Positions 36,713-46,214 of a DNA stretch of 64,000 bases are shown piece after piece. The notes below the pieces were generated by a model. It had not been told where the DNA came from. It worked only from the letters and a program-made list of their open reading frames with translations, and made no database searches. Numbering within the stretch: position 1 is the first letter of the stretch; the number at the start of each line of letters is the position of its first letter. This DNA is from Branchiostoma floridae (lineage: Eukaryota; Chordata; Leptocardii; Amphioxiformes; Branchiostomatidae): assembly GCF_000003815.2 (NCBI RefSeq), contig NC_049985.1, forward strand, positions 13,831,185 to 13,895,184, in the 5' to 3' direction. A program made the translations under genes and the position numbers.

Positions 36713-36802
36713 ATGAGCGAAAGAAACAGGAATCAGCTTCCCAACAACCTTCCCCAACTACAGAACCTCATCAAAAGGGACGCAGAATCCTACAGAGAGG
36801 AG
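36713..36802 (+). CDS. SDAD1: SDAD1 (SDA1 homologue), coding exon 1
   Basis: SDA1 proteins are nucleolar/nuclear factors for 60S pre-ribosome assembly and export. The start is GGTCACCATGAGCG at 36713, and 30 codons follow to GAGGAG|GTGAGG, phase 0. The product begins MSERNRNQLPNNLPQLQNLI then KRD, the conserved N-terminus of SDAD1. With exons at 42013-42117 and 43027-43125 it gives 98 residues, roughly the first seventh of a family that usually has about 690. The open frame extends further upstream in the 5' UTR, but the family N-terminus and the Kozak context favour this Met. Confidence 0.88.
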
Positions 36803-37270
36803 GTGAGGTTTGGAACCCCATAGAGCGCCAGAATATCCAGGATACCAAACCCCGATCTCAATTTATAATCAAGATATCGGTAGTAGATAGAAAGTAGATA
36901 GAAGAGGTTATATCTATCGTGTACGTGTTTATTAGGGTCTAACTCATGGGGCCTGCTGTCATGTTGGCCCTAGAGCCGAGGAGTTTTTTCTGTATACACA
37001 GTGCGCAGGCAGATCATTAATCATACGGAAAGTAGACGTTTCTACATCGGAAAATGTATTCAGGAAAGTCTCGGGAACTGCCCGTGTTTCCCGCACTTCT
37101 GTCAGTTCTGCAGGCTTCCGATCGGCAAGGAATCGGATGTGTCCGTTTCCCGAACACATTATGTGTAGTTTCCGTGCGGTTCCTGCAACCCGAACAAAGA
37201 CCGAACTAATCCCGCTGATTTTATCGGTTTCAGATCGGATTCGGCACAACGACACATTACCGAAGCTGTC
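36803..37270. other. Start of SDAD1 intron 1
   Basis: Intronic. A 157-residue minus-strand frame crosses 36959-37432 but has no recognisable domain and overlaps the X-box cluster, so I do not call it a gene. Confidence 0.4.
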
Positions 37271-37381
37271 GTCGCCAAGGCAACAAGTAACAAACATGGC
37301 AGATGGGATTTCCTCGCTTGGATGTCGCCATGGCAACGCCGCTGAGTGACGTGTAGCAAAACTCTTTGTTACCATGACTAC
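37271..37381. promoter_or_regulatory. Cluster of three RFX X-box-like motifs
   Basis: GTCGCCAAGGCAAC (37271-37284) and GTCGCCATGGCAAC (37324-37337) both match the palindromic X-box GTNRCC-N(0-3)-RGYAAC. GTTACCATGACTAC (37368-37381) matches its left half. RFX factors bind X-boxes in promoters of ciliary genes, and the ciliary gene BBS12 starts 1.6 kb away on the minus strand. A TGACGT lies between the second and third, and TATATAAAA follows near 37440. The sites sit in SDAD1 intron 1, so their target is inference. Confidence 0.5.
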
Positions 37382-37764
37382 TGAGTGATTGACATCCGAA
37401 GGAACCACGTGAACGTCGTGGCCTGCAGTCACGTGCTATTATATAAAATGCTATAGAATGAAAGTAGACTGTTTTCTCGGCTGTAGCGTTAAGAATATGA
37501 ATAAATAAAAAAGGAAACTTGAGACGATCACATTGTAGTTCTATTTCATTTTGTAGTTTGTACCAGAACGTTTTTTCTTCTATACATATATTTAGCTTAT
37601 ATTACGACAAAAAAAACCAAGGGGGTTAAAAATATAAAAACTATAGAACCTGCTAGCACCGTAGATTCTGGAAGTCAGGGAAGCGTGGTTAGTTGTATAT
37701 AGTCACTGAAACCCCGCTGAAACAGGTAAACATACATAATTCACGTCGATACAATTCAGACATA

Positions 37765-37863
37765 CAACTCAGAATCGAACCTGCACAGGGCGCCCTCAGT
37801 GGGGCAGCCATGATTCGCAAATGCAGCGCTAGCGGCGCACGCAACGCGTTGAGCTAAATCATT
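37765..37863 (-). repeat. tRNA-derived element with A and B boxes (SINE-like or pseudogene)
   Basis: On the minus strand TAGCTCAACGCG (A-box-like, 37845-37856) is followed by GGTTCGATTC (B-box, 37772-37781) at tRNA-like spacing. I cannot fold a full cloverleaf, so this is a degenerate tRNA or SINE head, not a tRNA gene. Confidence 0.4.
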
Positions 37864-37951
37864 TCGCTGTCACATCTACGTCTTCAAACCACATTCATAC
37901 ATCACGTGTGGATTTAACATATGCATATTCTGTCACCTGGAAACATTACGT

Positions 37952-38050
37952 TCACGGATAGCTCACTCGGTTACGTTCATGAATATGTGACGTGAACATG
38001 GTGAGTTGCGGCTTACGCAGGAAATGTGAGTTCGAGCCCCTGGTGCGACA
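37952..38050 (+). repeat. Second tRNA-like element, opposite orientation
   Basis: TAGCTCACTCGG (37959-37970) and GAGTTCGAGCCCC (38028-38040) resemble pol III A and B boxes about 60 bp apart, on the strand opposite to the neighbour at 37765-37863. The T-arm and acceptor do not pair well, so no functional tRNA is claimed. Confidence 0.35.
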
Positions 38051-39079
38051 TCGATTTTTTGTTAATTCTTGTATGTTATATTAGTGGTTTTTATTTGTGT
38101 ATGTGATGTTTTTACTATCGTATTGTAATTTTTTTCTTTTTTTTAGTCAGCTCGGCTGCCTTAATGAAGGCCTTTGCTCGGTGTTGATGTCTTTTTTTCC
38201 GGAGTCTTTGCTGTTTACTCCACACATCACGTGGGCCATCATCAGAAAATTTCTTCCAGGCTGGGACACTGGAAGAGAAAAAAAAACATATTGTAGCTAC
38301 AATCAGAAATTAGATAGAAATTGTATGTGTTAATTGAAAGTACAAAAAGGCCGTACAGTTTGTGAGCAATTTCTGTTGCCGAGCCGACAACTCAGTTGCT
38401 AATCAATCATTAAAAAAATGGACCAAAATTATAACGTTACTATCTTAAGAACGAGTGTTACTTTTTTAAGGACAATCAAAAATAATTTACAATCAACATT
38501 AATTAACAACAACTAAGAAAACTTAATTTAACAATTAACTGTATTAAGAACAATTGCAAAATTAAGAATTATAATATTAACAGCAAGTGCAATAGCTATT
38601 GATATTTCTATTGAAAATAGAAATATGCCCAATAGCTTGAGGATAAACATAATTCTAAGTAAAAATAGCTACATAACACTTTTACGGTTCTTTTCGCCGT
38701 ACCACTACCTTTTGAAAGTCACTGTCGCTTCTGCAAACGTGTGAAATCTCTGCGTTAGCGTTCGGTAATGATTCGTGGGTTGACTAGATTGCAAACGTTA
38801 AACTAAGTTGGATAAAATTTTTAGATAGGTGTTTGCTATTCAGAGGTTGACACCGGTACTCTGTTAAAATAAGGGTATCTTTTTCCATAGTTTCCCTCGA
38901 TAACTATATGTAGTTCGAAGGAAAGTGGAGGTCGACAAAGAAGTGTAATAAACTTCTAAACTGTTCTTAAGTCGGTGACAAGAAATGAAAGCTGACGAAA
39001 AAAAATTCCGGATGCTGGACAACTGGGTGGTACCGAAAAAGTTCGGCTTTTTAGTGTTTGTATGTTAAACTTGTTAGTT
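38051..39079. other. Noncoding part of SDAD1 intron 1
   Basis: AT-rich with many ATTAAG/ACAATT runs at 38400-38600. A small foldback, ATATTTCTATT...AATAGAAATAT, lies at 38602-38626. No gene seen. Confidence 0.4.
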
Positions 39080-39475
39080 TTATTTCATAATGTAAGTTAT
39101 AGTTCGGGGCGATTGTGGTTGTCCTCTTGTCTGTCTGTTTGTCTCGGCTATGGCTACGTGGCGGTACTGTAGCGGCCGCAGGCAGTGGCGTGGGCTTGAC
39201 GGGCTCTTAAGTCGGATGGGGGCGGCATGCCGGGCCTGTGACGGTGGGCTTGGTGAGCCGACGGCAGGCCGGTCGGAGTCAGCAGCGGCGGGGCCGGCAG
39301 ACGACGGCGGTGGAAGGTAGCCCTCGCCGGATGGACTGGAGTCGGTGGCAAGACACGACGCTTTTCTGGTGGAGGAAGCTTTGCAGGAGGAGACGGGCCG
39401 ACAAATGACGCAGCTGAACACGGTGGCAGGCTAGAGATCCATCGTCAGGTACCAAAACCACCGCTGTCCACCAAA
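39080..39475 (-). mobile_element. Possible LTR-retrotransposon leader next to the LTR
   Basis: Read on the minus strand, this directly follows the LTR end at 39476 and begins TTTGGTGGACAGCGGTGG, like the leader of the 22.86-kb copy. The region is GC-rich and contains an open frame (39080-39421) rich in Ser, Pro and Arg. I see no gag, protease or reverse transcriptase motif, so the internal part is either a leader only or decayed. Confidence 0.35.
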
Positions 39476-39671
39476 TGTTGCGAGTGATCGAGGTAGGTAG
39501 CTAGGGTAACTTGGAGAAATACCTCAGAGAGGTCCGAACACGTGAGTGGCTTACATTCCAGAACTGCTTACTGAGTACTTACTGACCACAAGGGTCGGTC
39601 GTCTTTATTGTCATCTTAACCTAAACCAGATGGACCGGGACTCCCATAAGTGGTGGGGCCTGGTCCTTACA
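39476..39671 (-). mobile_element. LTR (solo or truncated) of an LTR retrotransposon
   Basis: On the minus strand the block runs TGTAAGGACCAGGCC...CACTCGCAACA, 196 bp with TG...CA ends. It carries an AATAAAG poly(A)-type signal near its middle. It is homologous to 22861-23009, and no partner LTR was found in the window. It lies in SDAD1 intron 1. Confidence 0.55.
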
Positions 39672-41532
39672 ATGGTATTTCTTCTCATTATCGACCCATT
39701 CCGACACACAGCATTTTGAACTACGGTGATTCTGAAAAATTGCAGCCTATGGTGGTTGTCTGGTTGATCGTTTGATCCGTCTTGAACTTGTAGTCCGGCC
39801 AGTGCTTGATCGTGTCTTTTCTATCTAGTGATAATATCAAGTCTAATACCTTGTTGATAAACTATAGTCTGTGTGCACTGTCTTTGGCTGAGTTCATGTT
39901 AACTTTCGTAAAGTGTTAGTTCCGGGGTTAGTGTTAGTGTCTTGTAGTGTTAGAGTTAGTGTTCAAGTAACAAAACGAACTTTTGAGAACAAAGCTTTAA
40001 AGGAAAAAACAGTCAAACAAATCAACCCGAAATCAAACTCAATGGGAACAAAACGGATAAATCAATAGATGATTTAAGATAAATCAGGTCCTCCGTGAGA
40101 GCACATCTCCATCCTCGCTATCCACGAACCTGGAGAACGGGAATGCACGACATTAGTCATGAAATGAAATCAGCATAATGCACTGTTCAACTAGCCACCG
40201 AAAGTGACGGCGGTTCAAAAAAGCGGGCACCCTAAAATTGTTAAATTGCCCTGGTTAACAAAATGTAACGTACAAATAAAGATTTCAGGTAATTAACAAA
40301 ACAGTAACAATTCTGTAGGTCGTTTATTGATATTGACATATTCCTACATTATCTTGGTAATCGAGCCTGATGGCCCTCATGACCTCAAGTGACCCCCAGT
40401 AGTTACGTGAAAACCGACACAATCCCGACTGCGGCGTTTATTGAGCGGGACCCGTTCGGTAAATTATCACGTGACTTTATTGATTTCGCCTGATTTCAGG
40501 GTTCCGTTCGGTTGAAAATTCGAGAAACCCGACGCAGGGAAACACGACTCGAAACCCAGTGTATTCCGAAGCAACCCCGGGTGTAACCCGATCTGCCTGC
40601 GCACTGTGATATGCCCTGGAAACAGTCTGGCATCCATTGAACACGCAAGCTCTTGGGAGTGGTAGAAGCCATTCAATGTTAAATCAAGCGCCTTGGTTAA
40701 ATCCATGACTTCTTGGCCCATTCTTGATGCAAAAAAATCAAACGTTTTTATTCGTTTGACCTTAAAATCCGACAGCAAACGGTTTGCATTTTGCGTTCAC
40801 GATGCAAACTTTCACGCAAAAGACCTCTGACCCGCTAAAGGTTGTTGTGATTCTGCACAATCTTGAACTTCTGCGTCAGATTATTGGTCTACGGTCAAAA
40901 ACTGAACCAATGTCTTAAGCCGTGTTCCTTCATGGCCATGGAGCTGGAAATACCTCTGAAAAATTCTACTAACGGATACTGAACTGATACGTCTACTCGT
41001 ACTCTGGATCTCCAGACCAAGGAGGTTTTAACCTCCTTGTCCAGACACATCACCCTTCCGATATCAGGACTGTTGGTTCCCCAGTTGACAAGAAGGCAGC
41101 CTGATATTAAAAATGAATTTTACAATTAAAAATGCAGCCGAAATACCCGACTGACAGGTTTAAAATTATGACACCACCAACTATGAACGCAGGTGCCCGA
41201 GTGTATTCCGAATCCATGCCGCTTTTGCGTTCATGATGACAATTCGCAATTCCGGATAACTAGAAACCGTTTTAGATCCACCTCGCAAGGAGGTTCAGAA
41301 AAATCCAAAACGGAGGGTCAATCATGATGACAAATTCATCTATTTCAGGTTGGTGAATAGATAGAACCATGTCATTTTTTGTGTCATTAAGTTTAAACGC
41401 AGGAGAAGGATGGGCTCCACCTTCCCAACCTCCTATACCAAACTCAGGAGGTACCCATTTCAGCACCTGGGTGGAGTGAGGAAAGTCAAGTGAATGGGTA
41501 CAACATTTGTGGCATGTTTTATAAGTCTGGAC
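39672..41532. other. Noncoding part of SDAD1 intron 1
   Basis: No exon seen. A perfect small foldback, ACCAAGGAGGTTTTAACCTCC then TTGT, lies at 41016-41040. Confidence 0.4.
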
Positions 41533-41912
41533 TGGAGACCAGGGTTGGACAAGTCCACTAGCCCGATTGTCCAGGGCAAGTGAAAGTGTTGATCGGGCAT
41601 GTAAGCACAACTCCTACTCCACTTGCCCGATCGGTCAAGTAAGATTTTTCCACGAGTGAGATTTTGAAATACTTGTTGCTATTCTGAACTCACAGTCATG
41701 GCATCAAGCATTGGTTGACACAGAAAAATAGAGACAAATTATGGATAAAAGAATTCCATTGCTTGAAGCGTAAATACATTGTAAAACGTTACTGTTCTCA
41801 AATTTTGGGCAGGTAAAAGTTGGTTTGGGCAAGTGAAATTTTTATGTACTTGCCCGATAGTAAAAGTTAATATCAGAAAAATTGTTAAATCCTGGAGACT
41901 CCAACCCAGGAC
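41533..41912. repeat. Interspersed repeat with inverted tips
   Basis: CCAGGGTTGGACAAG at the left (from about 41540) is complemented by CTCCAACCCAGGAC at the right (to about 41911). In between, CTTGCCCGATCGG, CAAGTCCACTAGCCCG and TACTTGCCCGATAG recur in both orientations. It looks like a non-autonomous element just upstream of SDAD1 exon 2. Confidence 0.45.
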
Positions 41913-42012
41913 CTATGTGTTCTTCACCCAAAACCTTAACCGTTATGCCAACATGGCGCTGATATCATGAACATATTGTCTTTACTAACGTTATGATAAC
42001 CTGTTTTGTCAG

Positions 42013-42117
42013 TTCTTACAGCAGTACCGACATTACCAGTCCAATGTGGAGATCTTCCGCCTGAAGCCTCAGCAGTTTTCCAAGAGTCTGGACGATCTGG
42101 TCATGTTTCTGGCACAG
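42013..42117 (+). CDS. SDAD1: SDAD1, coding exon 2
   Basis: 105 nt, 35 codons, phase 0 at both ends. It encodes [17 protein letters not shown]..., matching the SDAD1 segment after the N-terminal KRD. A second AG nine bases downstream (TTCTTACAG|CAG) would remove three residues (FLQ). I chose the upstream acceptor, GTTTTGTCAG, because family members have FLQQY here. The donor is GCACAG|GTCAGG. Intron 1 is 5.2 kb and holds the X-box cluster, tRNA-like elements and LTR. Confidence 0.88.
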
Positions 42118-42445
42118 GTCAGGGCTGTGGTCTTTCTGTATCTATTCTTTCTGTCTAGGATGCACTGTTGTGGATTTGATTAGACTCAACATACAGCCTG
42201 TGTGATGCAACATTGTTGTATATATTTGCACCACATCACCTAGTCCACTTGAGCAGGGTGTATAACAGTATTTAGTTAACTAGTTAACTTTGCCTACTCA
42301 GTCTTAGGGCCTTTTTTTTGCTCAGATTCTGTATTGTTACAATAGTCTTCATTGTAGTTTGAAAGATATAACTGATGGCAGAGGCTTCATCTGCATTTCT
42401 CTTGAAAACTGGTAGGAGGCACTCTTGTCTCACACAAATTCCAGA

Positions 42446-42477
42446 ACTAGAAAGGCAACATTTTCATGAAAATGCAG
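42446..42477. repeat. ACTAGAAAGGCAACA / AAAATGCAG motif, copy 1
   Basis: ACTAGAAAGGCAACATTTTC followed by ATGAAAATGCAG. The same 32-base block occurs at 59378-59409 and 59457-59488. Its second half is a palindrome of type CATTTTCnnGAAAATG. Confidence 0.55.
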
Positions 42478-43026
42478 AATGTTTTCTATGTAGCCTTTTA
42501 TCAAGCTACTTCAGTACTTGCCCACAAATTCTGTCATTTTCATTGGTCAACGGTGACTTTCCTCCTCATGCACAGAGCACAGAGCAATTCATTTTAATGT
42601 AGATTTCAGTATTTTCAGCTTTATTTAGAGGATAAAGGAAAATTGTTTAACACATACTTAAGGTGTTTCCCATCTTAATGCATTGTGTTCGGGCCACAGT
42701 AAGAAAAGATTACGGACGGTATTTAGGTGGAAAGCTAAAAGAACATTGCACTGCTAGCTAAGCTAAAGAAAAAGTGTCAATAGATTCTAAATACCACACA
42801 TTACATTTGGAAGGAGCTGTTGTATGAGTTTTCCTTTGCCAAACACATGGCATCTAAAGCCAATTCCTTGTATTTAGGGAAATCCTTGTAATCAGCATGT
42901 CATAATACACATCTAACATGGCGACCATCTCACATTGACTTTGTTTTCCTTCCCAGATTCAAACCTACTGCAACCACTGTGTAACCTGGGATTAAATCAG
43001 TGTTAAATGTGTGATCAATCCTACAG

Positions 43027-43125
43027 GTTGCCCATGCTTACCCTGAAGATCTGGCTGATTTTCCCCAAGAGTTGAAAGATCTCCTGAAACAGCACAGCAC
43101 AGTATTAGACCCCTCCTTACGAATG
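43027..43125 (+). CDS. SDAD1: SDAD1, coding exon 3
   Basis: 99 nt, 33 codons, phase 0, between ATCCTACAG and CGAATG|GTAAGT. It encodes [20 protein letters not shown] then [13 protein letters not shown], matching the SDAD1 motif YPEYLxxFPQEVKDLL...TVLDPDLRM. The next family segment (a T-F-C-K-A-L-type helix) was not found anywhere downstream, so the gene continues outside the window or the locus is broken. Confidence 0.9.
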
Positions 43126-43370
43126 GTAAGTTGTTTTCTTATAAACCAGACTCATGATATCATTGGTTCAATACCTGATGAAGCCTTGCAAAGCAGGCTC
43201 TGTTATTTGTTTATATTGTAAATGTGTTGCACACCAGGGTTGTACTGAAGAGTACGAGCTGCATATCCAGACAGATTTATTTGATCCACTCACACTGGGA
43301 TGAAGCTGTACTCTTTTCACAAGTGTGATTGGCTCTTCAATGTGCTCAGGCTGTGGCGCTCCTCAAACGC

Positions 43371-43472
43371 TAGCCTGAAGTCCAAGTGTTGTTCGCTTCG
43401 GTCCGCTCGCAAAGGTTGATACCCTGGCAGGGTGGGAGTGTACCAAAGCAAACAAGGCTAGACTCCAGGCTA
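43371..43472. mobile_element. Short MITE of the TAGCCTG family
   Basis: TAGCCTGAAGTC at 43371 is complemented by GACTCCAGGCTA at 43461-43472 (11 of 12). It is 102 bp and noncoding, in SDAD1 intron 3. Confidence 0.45.
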
Positions 43473-44454
43473 CTCAAACACAGGACCTCATTAAACATCC
43501 TATCCAAGGGACTCCCTAACCAAAGTTACTCATTTTCATAAAGAGATATGTAAGGGAACAACATCGGAGCATGTCAGGGGAGTCAAACCCTGGAACCTCA
43601 GGGTTCTGTGCTCTGCCAATTCACCATCAGCGCCATATTGTAGAGTGGGAATTGCATTGCTAGTCCTTCTTTACCCTAAGGGCACTGTTTGCATTTAAAA
43701 GATTACCAGCCAACAGTTTTAATACCGTGAAGAAAGATGGGAGCCAGTGATTTATAGTGCTTGTCCAAAGTGTCTCGATGTTAGGGAGATTCATGTCCAC
43801 GTAGGCTGCATGGTAAGAGTATATTAACCTTAAAGGGATTGAAGCATCACCATGTTGTAGTTATCTTACAACACAGGTGTTTTCTTTGTGGAATAGAGTA
43901 GACACAAGCTTTTTGTTGCCAAGTGACTTGATGCTGTCTGTCAGAGGAATGGATCTCTGACGTTTGGACGTTTTGGCCCTTTATCAACTCGGCTCATTGC
44001 TAATCAGACCAACTCAGCCCAACACTTTAACCCTGTCAGCAAGCCTACCCAAGGTTAGCAGGGTTTGAGGCCGAGTTAGCAGAGCCAAGTTGGTGGAGTG
44101 CCGAATTGTCCTGATACGGTATCAGTGCATGCATATTCCCTGTGCTGTGCTACATAATGGTACATCCCTGTACTTAAGTTACATGACTTCTTGGAAATTG
44201 AAAGGACACCCAGTGCACATAGCTTTAGATTGCTTATTTGTTATAGATTGAGTATTGCTATTTTACTCATACGTCAACCGAAATGTTAGGGCAAAGGGGA
44301 TAATTGTTTTAATGTCAAAATTTATAATGCATCTGGAATTCATGTGTTGTAAATTTCTCTGTGAATCTGTAAAATGAGCCTTATGTAAGGCTGGATAACT
44401 CTGCTTTGACAAGACTGTCTAGACTTGTTTTCTCTTCTTGGTCTTTATGGCAGT
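43473..44454. other. SDAD1 intron 3, no features seen
   Basis: I see nothing supportable in this stretch. Confidence 0.4.
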
Positions 44455-44456
44455 TA

Positions 44457-44663
44457 CTGTAAATGCAGAAATGTTCCCGGTGGATTCATGTTCGCGGTTT
44501 TCGCGGTGACCACTTCACCGTGAACTTAAAACCACCGGGAACATTTTTCTATTATGGTATTAGATTGCAGTCTATGGTGTTACCGCAAACTTAAATCCAC
44601 CGCAAAAAGTCCTTTTTCCCGCTACCGCGAAATTAAATCCCCACAAACTTAAATGCATTACAG
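44457..44663. mobile_element. TA-flanked MITE with CTGTAAATGCA tips
   Basis: The tips are CTGTAAATGCA and TGCATTACAG. TA dinucleotides at 44455-44456 and 44664-44665 suggest Tc1/mariner-type insertion. The interior is CpG-rich and repeats ACCGCGAAnTTAAATCC in both orientations, giving strong internal foldback. 207 bp, noncoding. Confidence 0.65.
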
Positions 44664-44665
44664 TA

Positions 44666-45528
44666 TTCTCCTACCAAATATAACCCTAAAATGTCAATCA
44701 TCATGGCAATGGAATGAAGGGCCCTTGTATCATGAAAACTTATAAAAACATGGTGGTGCTTTTGAACTTGGCATACAGTTAATTAAGCTCCAGGGTAGGA
44801 TTCTCCCTGCCATGGCATACACATTTATATTGGCTGCAGAGCAGGCCTTTTTTTACTGTATATTTTTCAGGTAAAGTGTGATGATGAATCTCATCAATTC
44901 ACCATATTAAGATGTTGATTTTACATTCAGTTAGTACATACATGTAGCACTTTAATTGCAAGGTGCTTCTATAAAATTTAAAAACTGGTGGTTTGTGCAT
45001 CAGACTAATCTGTGATAGTTTGTAAGTCTAATCGTGTAGTACCTTATATTTTTTATGTTACAAAGTTACCCTTAGTAACCCAACAAATTTGTTGTTAATT
45101 GTACAGTATTGAATTTTTTATCAGAGATTTACTGGGCTTATGTTAGTTTAATATTATAAAAAATATCATTAATAATATAATAATATTTTTGAACTAAAAC
45201 TCATTTTCTCCTTTCCCTTATCTTCAGTAGAACGTTATTCCATTCTCATCAATAGTACTGTTTATTTTTTTTCAAGTTCTCAATAGATAGATAGAAACGC
45301 AATGACAGACAGCACACAGCATGTTCAAAGATACATTTATTGAAAATCTACTACTGATCTTTACAACATCTAATAATGGCAGCTGCACATGCAATAACAA
45401 TTCCCACAGAGGAAAGGGAAACAACACTGCTTGTCAGAAAGTTAACTCACTCAGTAACCTGGCAACAAGTGTCTTGTGAGCTTGGCTGGTTTTGGTAGGC
45501 CAGTGTGTTTGTGTACATGTACATGTAT
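44666..45528. other. SDAD1 intron 3, no features seen
   Basis: AT-rich noncoding sequence; nothing supportable. Confidence 0.4.
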
Positions 45529-45670
45529 ATGTGTTGGCTCGCCACTGGGTTCAATTAACGGAGTGTTTTGATTAAACCTCAGAGGATGTTAATTTGACCC
45601 TGGCAGGCGGTTGGCCACTGGGTTTACTTAACGGAGCTTGTTAACTAAACAAGGCGGTTTGCCAACACAT
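45529..45670. mobile_element. Small inverted-repeat element with internal direct repeat
   Basis: ATGTGTTGGC...GCC on the left is complemented by GGC...GCCAACACAT on the right. Inside, GCCACTGGGTTCAATTAACG (45541) recurs as GCCACTGGGTTTACTTAACG (45614). 142 bp, noncoding. Confidence 0.45.
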
Positions 45671-46055
45671 CCCTGCTCCCACAGAGTCTGGTTCCCAGGT
45701 TACTAACATGGTGCAATGCCAGGGGTAAACAATAAGGGATGATAGTAGTAATGGTAGCTGAAGAATCAATCCTTCCTGTGTACCTCATTGCAGAGAATTC
45801 CTTCCCCATAGCAATATTCATCTTTCTAACTGCGTTGCATCCATTCTCTTGGCACTAAATGCACTTGCAGCTTCTTTTTACAAAGAAGGCTCGCTTTTGA
45901 AGCGGAAAATATCATGGATTTCCTATAGACAGTAGGATAGCGTTCCATTAATCTGACGGCAAATCTGTACCAGGTTGTACAAGTGAATTGTAGTGAATTT
46001 GAGCAGAGCTATTCAGCATAACATGCTATTTCAACTGTGATATATATTGGATATA

Positions 46056-46214
46056 CAGTCAAAGTAGTGACCACAGCTACATAAGGACCACCTGGCCAGT
46101 GTGACCACTCTTTGATGGTCCCATCTGATTTTTACCATTCCTATAGTGACCACCTGTACATACAGACCAGATTTTATCAGTCCCCAGAGTGGTCTTCTTG
46201 GGCAGGTTTGACTG
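46056..46214. mobile_element. Tc1/mariner-type MITE (CAGTCAAA tips), second copy
   Basis: The left tip is CAGTCAAAGTAGTGACCAC after TA; the right tip is GGCAGGTTTGACTG followed by TTA, so the right TA is imperfect. It is the same tip family as 3143-3285. The interior repeats GTGACCAC several times. Confidence 0.6.

Noticed and set aside
36959-37432. 157-residue minus-strand frame in SDAD1 intron 1
   Set aside because: No known domain; it covers a CpG-rich regulatory patch where open frames are expected by chance.
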